From positions 558,001 to 622,000 of the forward strand of contig CAXXVA010000001.1 of the NCBI GenBank assembly GCA_963675365.2: a stretch of DNA of 64,000 nucleotides, written 5' to 3'. The notes under the pieces were generated by a model. It ran no database searches. It was not told where the DNA came from and saw only the letters and a program-made list of their open reading frames with translations. Position 1 is the first letter of the stretch; the number at the start of each line of letters is the position of its first letter. This document shows positions 51,907 through 60,962 of the stretch, piece after piece. Source of the DNA: CAXXOK01 sp963675365. Its GTDB lineage: Bacteria; Bacillota; Clostridia; Christensenellales; Aristaeellaceae. The translations under genes were made by a program, and so were the position numbers.

Positions 51907-52977
51907 TTAATCCGGCGCGGGAGTTTCTTCCACGGCCTCCGGCTTGTTCCCGGCGGCGTCCTCCTTTTGGGCCCGGTGCCCGCGGATACTGCCGATAATG
52001 GAAATCAACGCGCCGACCAACAGGAACAGATAATACGAGAAGAAACGCCACACCAGAAGCGCAAGCCCGATCGTGCCCTGAGTGAACGCCCCGGAGAAAA
52101 AGATCAGGAATCCGCCCTCCTGCGCGCCGCTGGCCCCCGGCAGGGGCGTGTAGCTGGCGCTGATGAACAACAGGAACGAAAGCGTCAGCAGTTCATACCA
52201 GCGTGTGCCGCTCAGGTCAAACGCGCGGTACACGCTTAAGGGAATGCTCATCAGCGACAGGAGGCTCAGCGCCGCAAACACCAGCTGCCCGATGATGCGC
52301 TTGGGAAATTTCATCAGCCGCAGAATGGACATGTGGTACATATCCATTCCCGCGTCGATGCGCACGATGCGTTCTTCCGGCCGCTTGATAATGCGCAGCT
52401 TCGCGCCGATGCGCACAAAGAACAGAATGATCGCCTGCACCAGCGGCCTGTGCAGCGCCACCAGCAGAATCAACGGGATGGACAGAAAGTTGATGCCGTA
52501 GCCGATATAAATAAACCATCTTGCTCCCGCCAGCTGCTCGGTCACATAGGCCGCGTTGACAAGCCATAGGACCGTCGTAATGGTCACGATCATGATCTGC
52601 AACGCGAGGAACTTGATGGAAAGCGCGGAGGTCGCGATCGGAACGGGAATTTTCCGTTTGCTTAAATAGTACACCTGCATCGGCTGCCCGCCGCTGGAGC
52701 CGGGGGTGATGTTGGCGTAATAAAAGCCAAGCAGCGTTACATAGGTCGCAAACCCGAACGAGATCGGGTATTTCTGCTTGCGCAGAAAGTAATGCAGCCC
52801 GAGCATATCAAAGAACATATACCCGAACCACCCCAGAAACGCACACAAAAGCCACTCCGTTTTCAGCGTGAACAGCGCTTCCCAGGCGTTGCTCAGGTCG
52901 CTGTTTGAAAACGCGATGATAACGATCAATCCCAGCGTCGCTGCGATAAACAGGGAGCTGAAAAGCTTACGCTTCAT
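51907..52977 (-). CDS. LPG_synthase_TM/flippase-like membrane protein
   Basis: A 356-aa protein with about eight transmembrane segments, of the lysylphosphatidylglycerol-synthase TM superfamily (also UPF0104). It has the typical YYANITPGSSGGQPMQVYYL motif and a later YTPLPGASGAQEGGF repeat. Family members act in lipid or glycolipid translocation. Here there is no catalytic aminoacyl-transfer domain. It overlaps the glycosyltransferase gene by 11 bp, pointing to a shared glycolipid pathway. Confidence 0.82.
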   Translation of the reverse strand: MKRKLFSSLFIAATLGLIVIIAFSNSDLSNAWEALFTLKTEWLLCAFLGWFGYMFFDMLGLHYFLRKQKYPISFGFATYVTLLGFYYANITPGSSGGQPMQVYYLSKRKIPVPIATSALSIKFLALQIMIVTITTVLWLVNAAYVTEQLAGARWFIYIGYGINFLSIPLILLVALHRPLVQAIILFFVRIGAKLRIIKRPEERIVRIDAGMDMYHMSILRLMKFPKRIIGQLVFAALSLLSLMSIPLSVYRAFDLSGTRWYELLTLSFLLFISASYTPLPGASGAQEGGFLIFFSGAFTQGTIGLALLVWRFFSYYLFLLVGALISIIGSIRGHRAQKEDAAGNKPEAVEETPAPD

Positions 52978-54124
52978 GCACGGATCCTTTCTGCTTTGCT
53001 TTTATCAGCGCCTCGTAGCGCTCTTCCACCGATACGATCAGCTCGTCCCACGGAATGGGAATGGTCCGGCGGGCTTCCTCGCCCACGGTTTTGGCGGTCT
53101 CGAGCGCGGAGAGAATAGTCCGGGCGATCGCCTCGGGGTTCAGCTCGCACAGATACCCGTTCTGCCCGCTGACTACACCTTCGGCCGAACAGCTGCCTTC
53201 GATCAGAATCGACGGCGTACCCATCACGGCCGCCTCGCGCACCACCATGGGCGCGTTATCATAAACCGAAGGAAAAACCAGCAAATCGGCGCGCTCGTAC
53301 AGCGCCATCAGCACGGGCCGTTCGTTTAAAAATCCCGTAAACAGCACGTGTTCGGCAATGCCGAGCCGCTGTGCCAGCGCGTGCAGTTTCTCCTCGTCCG
53401 GGCCGCTTCCCACCATGATCAGAAAAAACGGCTGCCCCTGCTGCTTGAGAAGCGAGCAGGCGCGCAGAACCATGTCCGGATTTTTCTTCAGGTTCTGCTG
53501 GCCGGCAAAGATCAGCACCGGTACGCCGTCGGGCACCGGGAAGCGGGCCAGCGCATCCCGCCGTTGTTCCTCCGACAGCAAAAACGGATCGGTACCGTTG
53601 GGCATCACTACGATATCGCCCTTGTAGCCGTAAGACTTCAGCACGTCTCCCGTCTGCCGATTGACCGCCCATACCTCGTCGCAGCTATGGTAAAACCGCA
53701 CGATATAGCGCACCACGGTTCTTGCGAGCAGCTTGGAATGGGTGACTTTGAGAAAATCATCATAGTATTTGGAGTGGAACGTGGCCACAAGCGGCGCGTT
53801 GAGGCGTTTTGCCAGACGGCGCGCTTCACGCGCGCCGAAAAACGGGCTGTGCGCGTGCAATACGTCAAAGGGCATTGCGTCTGCCCTGCGGCGGTAGCCG
53901 CCCGACAGGCGCGGAAGACCGACGCGGTAAGCTTCGCCCGGAACGGAAACGCCGCCGTACAGCAGGGTTTCACAGTTCTCAGGCGGTTCGAACTTCCGGT
54001 TTTGGGGCGCGATGTAAAGCGCGCGGTGTCCCCGTGCATTCAGATGCCTGCAATAGCTGAGCATGACGCGCCCCACGCCGTCCAGCGATGGCGGATACGA
54101 CTCGCAGAACTGCCCAATCAGCAC
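52967..54124 (-). CDS. Glycosyltransferase family 4 protein
   Basis: A 385-aa GT-B enzyme. The N-terminal acceptor domain has PSLDGVGRVMLSYCRHL and DVLHAHSPFFG. The C-terminal donor domain has IFAGQQNLKKNPDMVLRA and the E(x7)E-like VFPSVYDNAPMVVREAAVMG. Relatives make diglucosyl-diacylglycerol or other glycolipids. The frame is open to 54271, but GGAGG lies 10 bp before the GTG at 54124 and family similarity starts there. It is coupled to the flippase-like gene downstream. Confidence 0.85.
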   Translation of the reverse strand: MLIGQFCESYPPSLDGVGRVMLSYCRHLNARGHRALYIAPQNRKFEPPENCETLLYGGVSVPGEAYRVGLPRLSGGYRRRADAMPFDVLHAHSPFFGAREARRLAKRLNAPLVATFHSKYYDDFLKVTHSKLLARTVVRYIVRFYHSCDEVWAVNRQTGDVLKSYGYKGDIVVMPNGTDPFLLSEEQRRDALARFPVPDGVPVLIFAGQQNLKKNPDMVLRACSLLKQQGQPFFLIMVGSGPDEEKLHALAQRLGIAEHVLFTGFLNERPVLMALYERADLLVFPSVYDNAPMVVREAAVMGTPSILIEGSCSAEGVVSGQNGYLCELNPEAIARTILSALETAKTVGEEARRTIPIPWDELIVSVEERYEALIKAKQKGSVHEA

Positions 54125-54317
54125 AGCAAATGTGCCTCCGTTTCCGGGTTTTCGGCAAAAAATAAACCCGCGATAGTGTTCATAGTATATCACAGCCGCC
54201 GCACTTTTCATACCGCCGGCGGCGCAATTCCGCCCTGCGCAGCATGTGTGCCGGGCCGGATCATCCATCAATCGTCACATACCAATATACTGAAAAAGCA
54301 TGTGCCTGTCAAACGAC

Positions 54318-54347
54318 TTGACGGGCGTTGGGAAGCCCCGCTATAAT
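54318..54347 (+). promoter_or_regulatory. SigA-type promoter of the Mbeg1-like gene
   Basis: TTGACG (54318-54323), an 18-bp spacer and TATAAT (54342-54347), followed by CGGAGGA before the ATG. Confidence 0.7.
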
Positions 54348-54392
54348 ACTGACAGCAGGAAGTACAGCCTTTCCGACGCACGGAGGACAGTT

Positions 54393-55502
54393 ATGTACAA
54401 TATCCAGTCCCACGTCCGGGATTTCGGCGCACAAACGCTATCCGCGCGTCCGTTTGACACGTTGGACAGCCTTGTGCTGACCCAGCTTGCCTACATCCCC
54501 ATGGAAGGGCTGCTGGACTGCGGGCAACCCGTAACCGTACGGAAGCTCTGGATTTTCATCTCGCTTACCTATCCCGACGCTTTCCCCTCTTTTTATCAAA
54601 GCAAATGCTATGCTCTTTTGCAGCACTGCGCGGCGTCCAAACGCTATGCAAAGTTCAAAATTCAAAATTATGTAAACCACGTCGATCCCGACCACGAAAC
54701 GCAGTTTTGCGCCTGCACCTTCGCTCTGCCCGGCGGCGCGCACTACGTCGCGTTCCGGGGCACTGATGTAAGCTTCACCGGCTGGAAAGAAGACTTCAAT
54801 ATGTCGTTTATGACCGTGCCGGCGCAGCTGCAGGCCGTAGCCTACGTTGAGCGCACGGCTTCGGCCACGAAGGGGCCTTTATACCTGGGCGGGCATTCCA
54901 AGGGCGGCAATCTTGCGCTGTACGCGGCATGCCACGTAAGCGACCCGATCCGCGGACGCATTGCCCAGGTATACAGCTTCGACGGCCCGGGCGTGGATAA
55001 ACCGACGCTGGACAGCCCCCAGTACCAGACTGTCCGCCGCCGCGTGCAAAGCTGGATTCCGCAAAGCTCGGTCGTCGGAATGCTGCTGTGTTACCACCCG
55101 GATTACCTTGTGGTGCGGTCCGAAGCCGTCGGGCTGATGCAGCACGACGCGTTCACCTGGCAGATCGAGGACGGCGCGTTCCAAAAGCTTGAGGAGCTGA
55201 ACCTGTCCACCCGCAACTCCAATGAAGCGTTTAACCACTGGCTGGATTTGCAATCCCAGGAGGACCGCCGGTTTATGGTGGACGTGATCTTCAAAATCGT
55301 GTCCGGGATCGGCGTGAAGGACGTCGGCCCCATCATCGAAGATTTCCGGGGGCAGACGCCAAAGCTGTTTTCCGCTTTCAACCGGCTCGATCTTGAAACG
55401 CGAGCGCGGGCCGTGCGGCTTTTGGCCGGGCTTTTATCCACGGAGGCGGGGTTCGCCGTCCGGCATTTGCTGGCAAGCGTGTTCCGTATCCAGACGAACT
55501 AA
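54393..55502 (+). CDS. Mbeg1-like (DUF2974) alpha/beta hydrolase
   Basis: A 369-aa protein of the DUF2974/Mbeg1-like family. The nucleophile elbow is GGHSKGGNLALYA, preceded by the strand HYVAFRGTDVSFTGWKEDF, which resembles lipase class 3. A later aspartate and histidine occur at YSFDGPGVDKP and CYHPDYLVV. The substrate is unknown and no signal peptide is present. CGGAGGA precedes the ATG at 54393. Its last 4 bp overlap the convergent amidohydrolase. Confidence 0.82.
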   Translation: MYNIQSHVRDFGAQTLSARPFDTLDSLVLTQLAYIPMEGLLDCGQPVTVRKLWIFISLTYPDAFPSFYQSKCYALLQHCAASKRYAKFKIQNYVNHVDPDHETQFCACTFALPGGAHYVAFRGTDVSFTGWKEDFNMSFMTVPAQLQAVAYVERTASATKGPLYLGGHSKGGNLALYAACHVSDPIRGRIAQVYSFDGPGVDKPTLDSPQYQTVRRRVQSWIPQSSVVGMLLCYHPDYLVVRSEAVGLMQHDAFTWQIEDGAFQKLEELNLSTRNSNEAFNHWLDLQSQEDRRFMVDVIFKIVSGIGVKDVGPIIEDFRGQTPKLFSAFNRLDLETRARAVRLLAGLLSTEAGFAVRHLLASVFRIQTN

Positions 55503-56293
55503 AACTGCGTTAGAAACGCCTCGATGTTCCGCCGCCCGATGTTCTCTTTTTCGGTATCGGTCAGGGGCAGGGCGTCAAAGCGCTGCCGTTCGATCACGGG
55601 GTCCCACATGGGAAAGTCGGTCGCGAAAAACACGCGGTCGGGCCGGAAGCGGCGCAGGAGTTTAACGCCTTCCTCAGGCGTAAAGGGGTAGAGGCTTGAA
55701 GAGGTATCCACCCAGACGTTGTCCAGATCGGCCAGATTGCGCCAGCCCTCGTCCCACTCCATCCAGCCGCCGCAGTGGGCGGCGATCACCTTGAGCTCCG
55801 GCACGGATTTAAGCGCGTTTTTCAGCTGCCGGGGGTTGCTGTAAGAATAGCGCGGGTCGCCCAAGTGCAGCATCACTGGCATATTCTCCTCCGCCAGCGC
55901 TTGAAAGAGCGCGATCGTATGATCGCCGTCCAGCGCTGTCCGCTGCATGTCTGAGTGCAGCTTCACGCCCTGGAGCCCGCCCGCCCGGATGCGGCGGAGT
56001 TCCTGCTTTACGTCCGGCTGATCGGGATGCATCGCGCCAAAACCGATGAGCCGATCCGGGTTTTCTTTAACGACACGCATCAGATAGTTGTTGATGCCCT
56101 TGACGCGCTCGGGCGTAATCGCAACCCCAAGCACGATGTGCTTTTGGATTCCCGCCTGTTCACCGCGTTCCAGGAGGGTTTTCATCCTGCCGTCGCAGGT
56201 CAGGGGGATATCGTAAAATTCCGCTGTGGCCATGGATGCCTTCACGGCGATCTCGTCTGGATAGATGTGCGCGTGCGCGTCGATATACTGCAA
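55499..56293 (-). CDS. Amidohydrolase-family (Amidohydro_2) TIM-barrel enzyme
   Basis: A 264-aa metal-dependent hydrolase or decarboxylase. The N-terminal metal motif is YIDAHAHIYPDE (HxH), followed by GVKLHSDMQR, MLHLGDPRYSYSN, VIAAHCGG and the late FATDFPM aspartate. The substrate cannot be inferred from the neighbours. It overlaps the Mbeg1-like gene tail to tail by 4 bp. Confidence 0.85.
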   Translation of the reverse strand: MQYIDAHAHIYPDEIAVKASMATAEFYDIPLTCDGRMKTLLERGEQAGIQKHIVLGVAITPERVKGINNYLMRVVKENPDRLIGFGAMHPDQPDVKQELRRIRAGGLQGVKLHSDMQRTALDGDHTIALFQALAEENMPVMLHLGDPRYSYSNPRQLKNALKSVPELKVIAAHCGGWMEWDEGWRNLADLDNVWVDTSSSLYPFTPEEGVKLLRRFRPDRVFFATDFPMWDPVIERQRFDALPLTDTEKENIGRRNIEAFLTQF

Positions 56294-56364
56294 GCGGGTC
56301 GCTCTCCGTTCCTAACATTCCGTTCCTTATAGTGCATCCGGTTTTTGAAAATGTCAACCGTCCG

Positions 56365-56390
56365 GGAACAAACCCGCATAAACGATCGTT
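56365..56390 (+). promoter_or_regulatory. ECF-type promoter upstream of the sigma factor gene
   Basis: GGAAC (56365-56369), a 17-bp spacer and CGTT (56387-56390). The same extended -35 (GGAACAAAC) recurs upstream of the DUF4349 gene. Autoregulation by the sigma factor is inferred. Confidence 0.6.
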
Positions 56391-56424
56391 GAATGGACAG
56401 ACCAATGACAGGGAGGTGCGCGGT

Positions 56425-56967
56425 TTGAGCGAGCGAACGCTTGAAAAAGCCAAACGCGGGGACGCGGATGCGTTCATCGCGCTGTGCGCGCCCTTCGAAG
56501 GCATGGTCTACCGCCACTGCCTGCAAATGCTCAAAACGCCCGCCGACGCCCAGGACGCCGCGCAGGAAACGATGCTTCGCGCGTTTCGGTCGTTCTCCTC
56601 GTATGAACGGCGCAGCGAGCTTGGCACCTGGCTGTACCGCATCGCGCATAATATCTGTCTGGACACTTTGAAGCGCGCGCACAAGCGCTATGAAACCGCG
56701 TCGCTGGACGCGATGCACGATGCGGGGTATGATCCCGCCGCCGAAAACGCCACCCCCGAGGACGCCTATTTGCGCAATAGCGATCAGGACATGCTGCATC
56801 AGGCAGTCCAAACCCTGCCCCAACGCGAGCAGGCGCTGCTGTCCCTGCGCTACGGCGACGGGATGAGCTACCTGCAGATCGCAAGGGCCATGCGCATGCC
56901 GCTGGGCACGGTGAAAAGCGCGCTGAACCGCGCCAAGGAAGCGCTGCGCTCGGCCGCAGAAAAATAA
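56425..56967 (+). CDS. ECF-type RNA polymerase sigma factor
   Basis: A 180-aa sigma-70 family protein with only regions 2 and 4. Region 2 has DAQDAAQETMLRAFRSFSSY and LGTWLYRIAHNICLDTLKR. Region 4 has LPQREQALLSLRYGDGMSY and MPLGTVKSALNRAKEAL. The frame is open from 56236, but GGGAGG lies 7 bp before the TTG at 56425, just ahead of the first conserved residues. The next gene encodes a membrane protein that probably acts as its anti-sigma factor or sensor. Confidence 0.9.
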   Translation: MSERTLEKAKRGDADAFIALCAPFEGMVYRHCLQMLKTPADAQDAAQETMLRAFRSFSSYERRSELGTWLYRIAHNICLDTLKRAHKRYETASLDAMHDAGYDPAAENATPEDAYLRNSDQDMLHQAVQTLPQREQALLSLRYGDGMSYLQIARAMRMPLGTVKSALNRAKEALRSAAEK

Positions 56968-56978
56968 ACGCATGAACC

Positions 56979-57003
56979 GGAACAAACGATTGATCCGCTC
57001 GTC
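56979..57003 (+). promoter_or_regulatory. ECF-type promoter upstream of the DUF4349 gene
   Basis: GGAAC (56979-56983), a 16-bp spacer and CGTC (57000-57003), closely matching the site before the sigma factor gene. Confidence 0.55.
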
Positions 57004-57030
57004 AAATGATATGGAAGGGAGGCCCAGCGC

Positions 57031-58155
57031 ATGAAAAGGAAACCGTCAGGCGATCCGCTTGACCGCGCGTTGACCTCGCTGTATCAAACGGACGTCCCCG
57101 AGGCTTTTAAGGCCTCGTGGCGCGATGCCGTGAAACGAGAGGAGACAAAAGAAATGAAAAAAAGTCCCGGCCTCAGCTGGCTACGGCGCGCCGCGCTGCC
57201 GATCGCCGCGGCATTGGTGCTGATTGTCGGCACGGCCATTACCGGCGTGATCGTTCCTAAATCGACGGAACCCACGCCCAGCCCGGACACCGAAACCCAG
57301 GCCGTGTACGCGTCAAAAACCGCGGGGGCGGGCGACGTGTACAACTTCAGCTTCGATTCCGATACCGCCGAGGGGCAAACCCTGTCCATGGTCTCGGCTC
57401 CGCGCAGCGCCGCAATCGCCGAAGACGAAGCCGTGAACGAACTGAGTTCCACCACAAGCGAAGCGGCGGACGACCGCAAGATCGTGCGTACCGTCAGCCT
57501 GACCATCGCATCCACGGCCTTCGACCCGGATTACGACGCGATCCTGTCGCTTGCCGAGGGCACGGGCGGGTATGCAAGCTCCGTCAGCATGTACGAGCAG
57601 CAGGCGGGCCGCCGCGCCGCATCGTTCGAGCTGCGGATTCCCGCCGAAGCCCTGGACGGGTTTGTAAGCGATCTGCAGGCCATCGGCCGCGTGACCGACA
57701 GCTACCAAAGCGCAACCGATATGACCACCCAATATACCGATACGGCCCTTCGCCTGCAAACCCAGCAGGACAAGATGACCAGATTGCAGGAGCTTTTGCT
57801 CCAGGCCGAAACCGTGGAAGACCTTTTAGCCATCGAAAGCGAAATCGCCGATACGCAGTACGAGCTGGACAGCCTGCAGTCTTCCCTCCTGTACATCGAC
57901 CGGCAGGCAGACTACGCGACGGTGAGCGTGTATCTGCATGAGCAGACCGAAAGCGACACCGCCGCCGCGGAAGACCTGACCATCGGCCAGCGCTTGGTAA
58001 GCGGGCTGAAAGCGTCGCTTGCCTGGCTGGGCGGATTCTTTGAAAACATGCTTGTGTTCCTGATCGCCGCCGCACCCGTGATTATTCCCCTGATTCTTGG
58101 GTACACTATTTTCAGGCTGGTGCGCAGGCACCGCAAAACCAACCAAAAGCCTTAA
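57031..58155 (+). CDS. DUF4349 membrane protein, probable ECF anti-sigma/sensor
   Basis: A 374-aa protein. A cytoplasmic N-terminus of about 50 aa is followed by a TM helix (LPIAAALVLIVGTAITGVIV), a disordered stretch, then an extracytoplasmic DUF4349 domain with a long coiled coil (LRLQTQQDKMTRLQELLL). A second TM helix (MLVFLIAAAPVIIPLILGYT) and a basic tail end the chain. The topology and its place after an ECF sigma gene suggest that the N-terminal segment restrains the sigma factor. That role is inferred; the segment has no zinc-binding HxxxCxxC motif. Confidence 0.8.
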   Translation: MKRKPSGDPLDRALTSLYQTDVPEAFKASWRDAVKREETKEMKKSPGLSWLRRAALPIAAALVLIVGTAITGVIVPKSTEPTPSPDTETQAVYASKTAGAGDVYNFSFDSDTAEGQTLSMVSAPRSAAIAEDEAVNELSSTTSEAADDRKIVRTVSLTIASTAFDPDYDAILSLAEGTGGYASSVSMYEQQAGRRAASFELRIPAEALDGFVSDLQAIGRVTDSYQSATDMTTQYTDTALRLQTQQDKMTRLQELLLQAETVEDLLAIESEIADTQYELDSLQSSLLYIDRQADYATVSVYLHEQTESDTAAAEDLTIGQRLVSGLKASLAWLGGFFENMLVFLIAAAPVIIPLILGYTIFRLVRRHRKTNQKP

Positions 58156-58167
58156 GGAGACTTATTT

Positions 58168-58851
58168 ATGAAAAAACTGCTTGGCATTCTTCTCGTTCTT
58201 GCTCTTGTCCTCGTATCCGTCCCGGCTCTTGCCGAAGGCGACACTGTAACCGCCATCGGCTCCGGCAGCGTAACCCTGGTTCCCGATATGGCGACGTTCT
58301 CCGTGGGCATTACCACGCAGGACGCGCTGATCACCACGGCGCAAAGCGCTAACGCCGCCGCCATGCAGGCCGTGATCGATGCCCTGGTCGCCCTCGAAGT
58401 AGCCAGAGAGGATATCCAGACCGAGTATTACTCCGTGTATCCCGTGTACGACTATTCCGCCAGCACCCCGGCCGTAACGGGCTATGAAGTCAGCAATACC
58501 GTAACGGTTGTCGTCCGCGATCTCGCTTCGCTGCCCACCCTGCTGGATGGCGCCGTGGAAGCGGGCGCCAACAACGTGTACAGCCTGAACTTCCTGAGCT
58601 CGGAGCAAAACGCCGCGTATGACCAGGCGCTTACCGCCGCCGCGCAGGACGCGCTGCGCAAAGCCGCGCTGATGGCCCAGGCTATCGGCAGGGAAGCGGG
58701 CGATCCGCTGTCGATCACAGAGAACGCAAGCTCCGGCACGATCTACACGGAACGCGCCATGTACTCGCTGGATTCTTCCTACGCCACCCCGATCGAAAAC
58801 GGCCTGATCACCGTTTCAGCCGAAGTCTCCGCTGTGGTCGCCATGAAGTAA
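58168..58851 (+). CDS. SIMPL-domain (DUF541) exported protein
   Basis: A 227-aa exported protein. The signal peptide is KKLLGILLVLALVLVSVPAL with cleavage after ALA. The SIMPL domain follows (TVTAIGSGSVTLVPDMATFS, then VTGYEVSNTVTVVVRDL). The fold is known from envelope proteins of uncertain role. It is 12 bp after the DUF4349 gene, which places it in the ECF operon and suggests envelope stress. Confidence 0.88.
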   Translation: MKKLLGILLVLALVLVSVPALAEGDTVTAIGSGSVTLVPDMATFSVGITTQDALITTAQSANAAAMQAVIDALVALEVAREDIQTEYYSVYPVYDYSASTPAVTGYEVSNTVTVVVRDLASLPTLLDGAVEAGANNVYSLNFLSSEQNAAYDQALTAAAQDALRKAALMAQAIGREAGDPLSITENASSGTIYTERAMYSLDSSYATPIENGLITVSAEVSAVVAMK

Positions 58852-58890
58852 TCCGCACGACGGTTTTCGATCGTATCTTCGTTCCCTTTT

Positions 58891-58924
58891 TCGCCCGCAT
58901 CCGGCCTTGCGCCGGTGCGGGCGA
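58891..58924 (+). terminator. Terminator of the ECF/DUF4349/SIMPL operon
   Basis: The stem TCGCCCGCATCCGGC / GCCGGTGCGGGCGA, with one bulge and a 5-nt loop, is followed by TTGTTGATTT. It directly abuts the -35 box of the tilS promoter. Confidence 0.75.
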
Positions 58925-58927
58925 TTG

Positions 58928-58956
58928 TTGATTTCACCCCTTTGGAGTGCTACAAT
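58928..58956 (+). promoter_or_regulatory. SigA-type promoter of tilS (predicts leaderless mRNA)
   Basis: TTGATT (58928-58933), a 17-bp spacer and TACAAT (58951-58956). The expected start site, 7 bp after the -10, is the A of the tilS ATG at 58963. Confidence 0.65.
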
Positions 58957-58962
58957 AATGGC

Positions 58963-60405
58963 ATGGATAAACGCTTGATTTCCGCCGCCGAAGAAGCCCT
59001 GCGGCGTGCGGATTTACTCCACGAAAAGGCGGCGGTGCTGGTCGCGTTGAGCGGCGGCGCGGATTCCGTTGCCCTCTTGCTGACCATGCTGGAGCTGCAA
59101 AAAAGGCGTGGCGTTTCAGTATACGCCGCGCATGTGGAGCACGGCCTGCGGGGTATAGAAGGGCAAAAAGACGCCGATTTCTGCGAGGCCTTATGCAAGC
59201 GGCATTCCGTCCCCTTTACCTGCGACCACGCGGAGCTTGCCGGCGGCATGGACGCGGCAGGCGCGGAAGCGGCGGCGCGGGAAGCGCGCTATAAGTTGCT
59301 GCTGGACCGCGCGAAGGAATGCAAGGCCGACGCGCTGCTCCTGGCCCACCACCAGGACGACCAGGCCGAAACCGTTTTACAGCACCTTTTACGCGGCAGC
59401 GGCGCGCGGGGTTTGAGCGGCATGGACGCGGTCTCGGTACGCGAAGACGTGACCCTGATCCGCCCGTTTTTAACGCTGCCCAAGCAGGTTCTGCTGGACG
59501 CGCTGGACGGCGAAGCCTACCGCACCGACGCATCGAACCTCAAACCCGTTTGCCAACGCAACCGCCTGCGGCTTGAGATTATGCCGCAGCTTACGGCTGA
59601 AAACCCCGCGGCAATCGCGCATATCGCGCAATCCGCCGCGCTGTTAACGCTGGATGAGGACTGCCTGCAAGCCCAGGCGGACGAACTTTTAAAACACTCC
59701 CTGATTGACAAACCGCCCTACTTCTGTTTACATAGAGAGGTTCTGCAGGACGCGCACGCCGCCGTTGCGCTGCGTACGCTGCGCGGGTTTGCGGAACTGG
59801 GTATGGAGCGCGGTGGTATAACCGCCGACGAACGCTGCCTGTCCGCGGAGGATTCGCTCAGTCTGTATGCGCTGCTGTCCGCGCCGGAAAACGCGGTGCT
59901 GAACATGCCCGGCGCGCTGCACGCCACGGCGACGGAGTACTATATCCACCTGACGCGCATGGCAAACGACGCGCCGCTTGCGGATACTCCCCTGCCAGAA
60001 CCGGTGAAGCTGAACGACGCGCAGAGTTCCTTTGGTTTCGGGGATATCGCCTTTGCGGCGATGCCGCACGATCCCGGAGGGATCACCCCCGACGGAAAGC
60101 TGACCGTGGTGCTCACCGAGTATCAGATCAATCAAGTCGTGCTGCGAACTCCGTTGCCCGGCGACGTGATTCGCCCCTTCGGCGCGGACGGCGGCAAGCC
60201 CCTGCGCCGCTACCTGACCGACCGGAAGCTCGATCCGCCATTCCGCAAGCATCTGCCGGTCGTCGCCATCGGAAACGAGGTGCTCTGGGCCGTGGGCGTC
60301 GGCGCGGCGGAAGCCACGCGCGTAAAGCACGAACCATCCATCCTGCTGACCCTGCAGGGCACGCTGCCCTGGTATCATCGCATGCATAGAAGGAGTACGC
60401 CATGA
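58963..60405 (+). CDS. tilS: tRNA(Ile)-lysidine synthetase
   Basis: A 480-aa enzyme that modifies C34 of tRNA-Ile(CAU) to lysidine. The N-terminal ATP-pyrophosphatase domain has the P-loop LVALSGGADSVALLL and LLAHHQDDQAETVL. The central and C-terminal TilS domains follow (LRRYLTDRKLDPPFRKHLPV). No ribosome-binding site is placed correctly for the ATG at 58963: the only GGAG lies 16 bp away, within the promoter. It overlaps hpt by 4 bp. Confidence 0.93.
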   Translation: MDKRLISAAEEALRRADLLHEKAAVLVALSGGADSVALLLTMLELQKRRGVSVYAAHVEHGLRGIEGQKDADFCEALCKRHSVPFTCDHAELAGGMDAAGAEAAAREARYKLLLDRAKECKADALLLAHHQDDQAETVLQHLLRGSGARGLSGMDAVSVREDVTLIRPFLTLPKQVLLDALDGEAYRTDASNLKPVCQRNRLRLEIMPQLTAENPAAIAHIAQSAALLTLDEDCLQAQADELLKHSLIDKPPYFCLHREVLQDAHAAVALRTLRGFAELGMERGGITADERCLSAEDSLSLYALLSAPENAVLNMPGALHATATEYYIHLTRMANDAPLADTPLPEPVKLNDAQSSFGFGDIAFAAMPHDPGGITPDGKLTVVLTEYQINQVVLRTPLPGDVIRPFGADGGKPLRRYLTDRKLDPPFRKHLPVVAIGNEVLWAVGVGAAEATRVKHEPSILLTLQGTLPWYHRMHRRSTP

Positions 60406-60953
60406 AACAGGATTGCCCAATGTACCAGGATCTTTCGGAGATCCTGATCTCCGAAGACCAGATTAAAGGCACCGTAAAAACCCTCGGCGAGCGCGTGACC
60501 CGCGATTATCAGGGGAAAAACCCGCTGCTGATCTGCATTCTCAAGGGTTCGTCGATCTTCTTTACCGATCTCATCCGCGAGATCGACCTGCCGCTGGACA
60601 TCGACTTTATGGCGATCTCCAGCTACGGTTCCAATACCGTCAGCGGCGAGGTGCGGCTGGTGAAGGACCTGGATTCGAGCATCGAAGGCCGGAACGTTTT
60701 AATCGTGGAAGACATCGTGGACTCCGGCAAGACGCTTGCGTACTTAAAGCGCATTTTAAACAACCGCGGCGCGGCGAGCATCCGCATCATCACGCTGCTG
60801 GACAAGCCCTCCCGCCGCGTGGTGCCGCTGAGCGTGGACTATACCGGCTTTGAAATCCCCGACGCGTTCGTGGTCGGCTACGGCCTGGACTTCAACGAAA
60901 AGTACCGCAACCTCCCCGTGATCGGGGTGCTGGACGAAAAAGTATATAAATAA
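60402..60953 (+). CDS. hpt: Hypoxanthine phosphoribosyltransferase
   Basis: A 183-aa purine salvage enzyme making IMP or GMP from PRPP. It has LLICILKGSSIFFTDLIREI, the PRPP-binding motif VLIVEDIVDSGKTLAYL and the C-terminal VVGYGLDFNEKYRNLPVIGV. The ATG overlaps the tilS stop codon; tilS-hpt is the usual Bacillota pair. Confidence 0.96.
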   Translation: MKQDCPMYQDLSEILISEDQIKGTVKTLGERVTRDYQGKNPLLICILKGSSIFFTDLIREIDLPLDIDFMAISSYGSNTVSGEVRLVKDLDSSIEGRNVLIVEDIVDSGKTLAYLKRILNNRGAASIRIITLLDKPSRRVVPLSVDYTGFEIPDAFVVGYGLDFNEKYRNLPVIGVLDEKVYK

Positions 60954-60962
60954 GGGTCGTTA

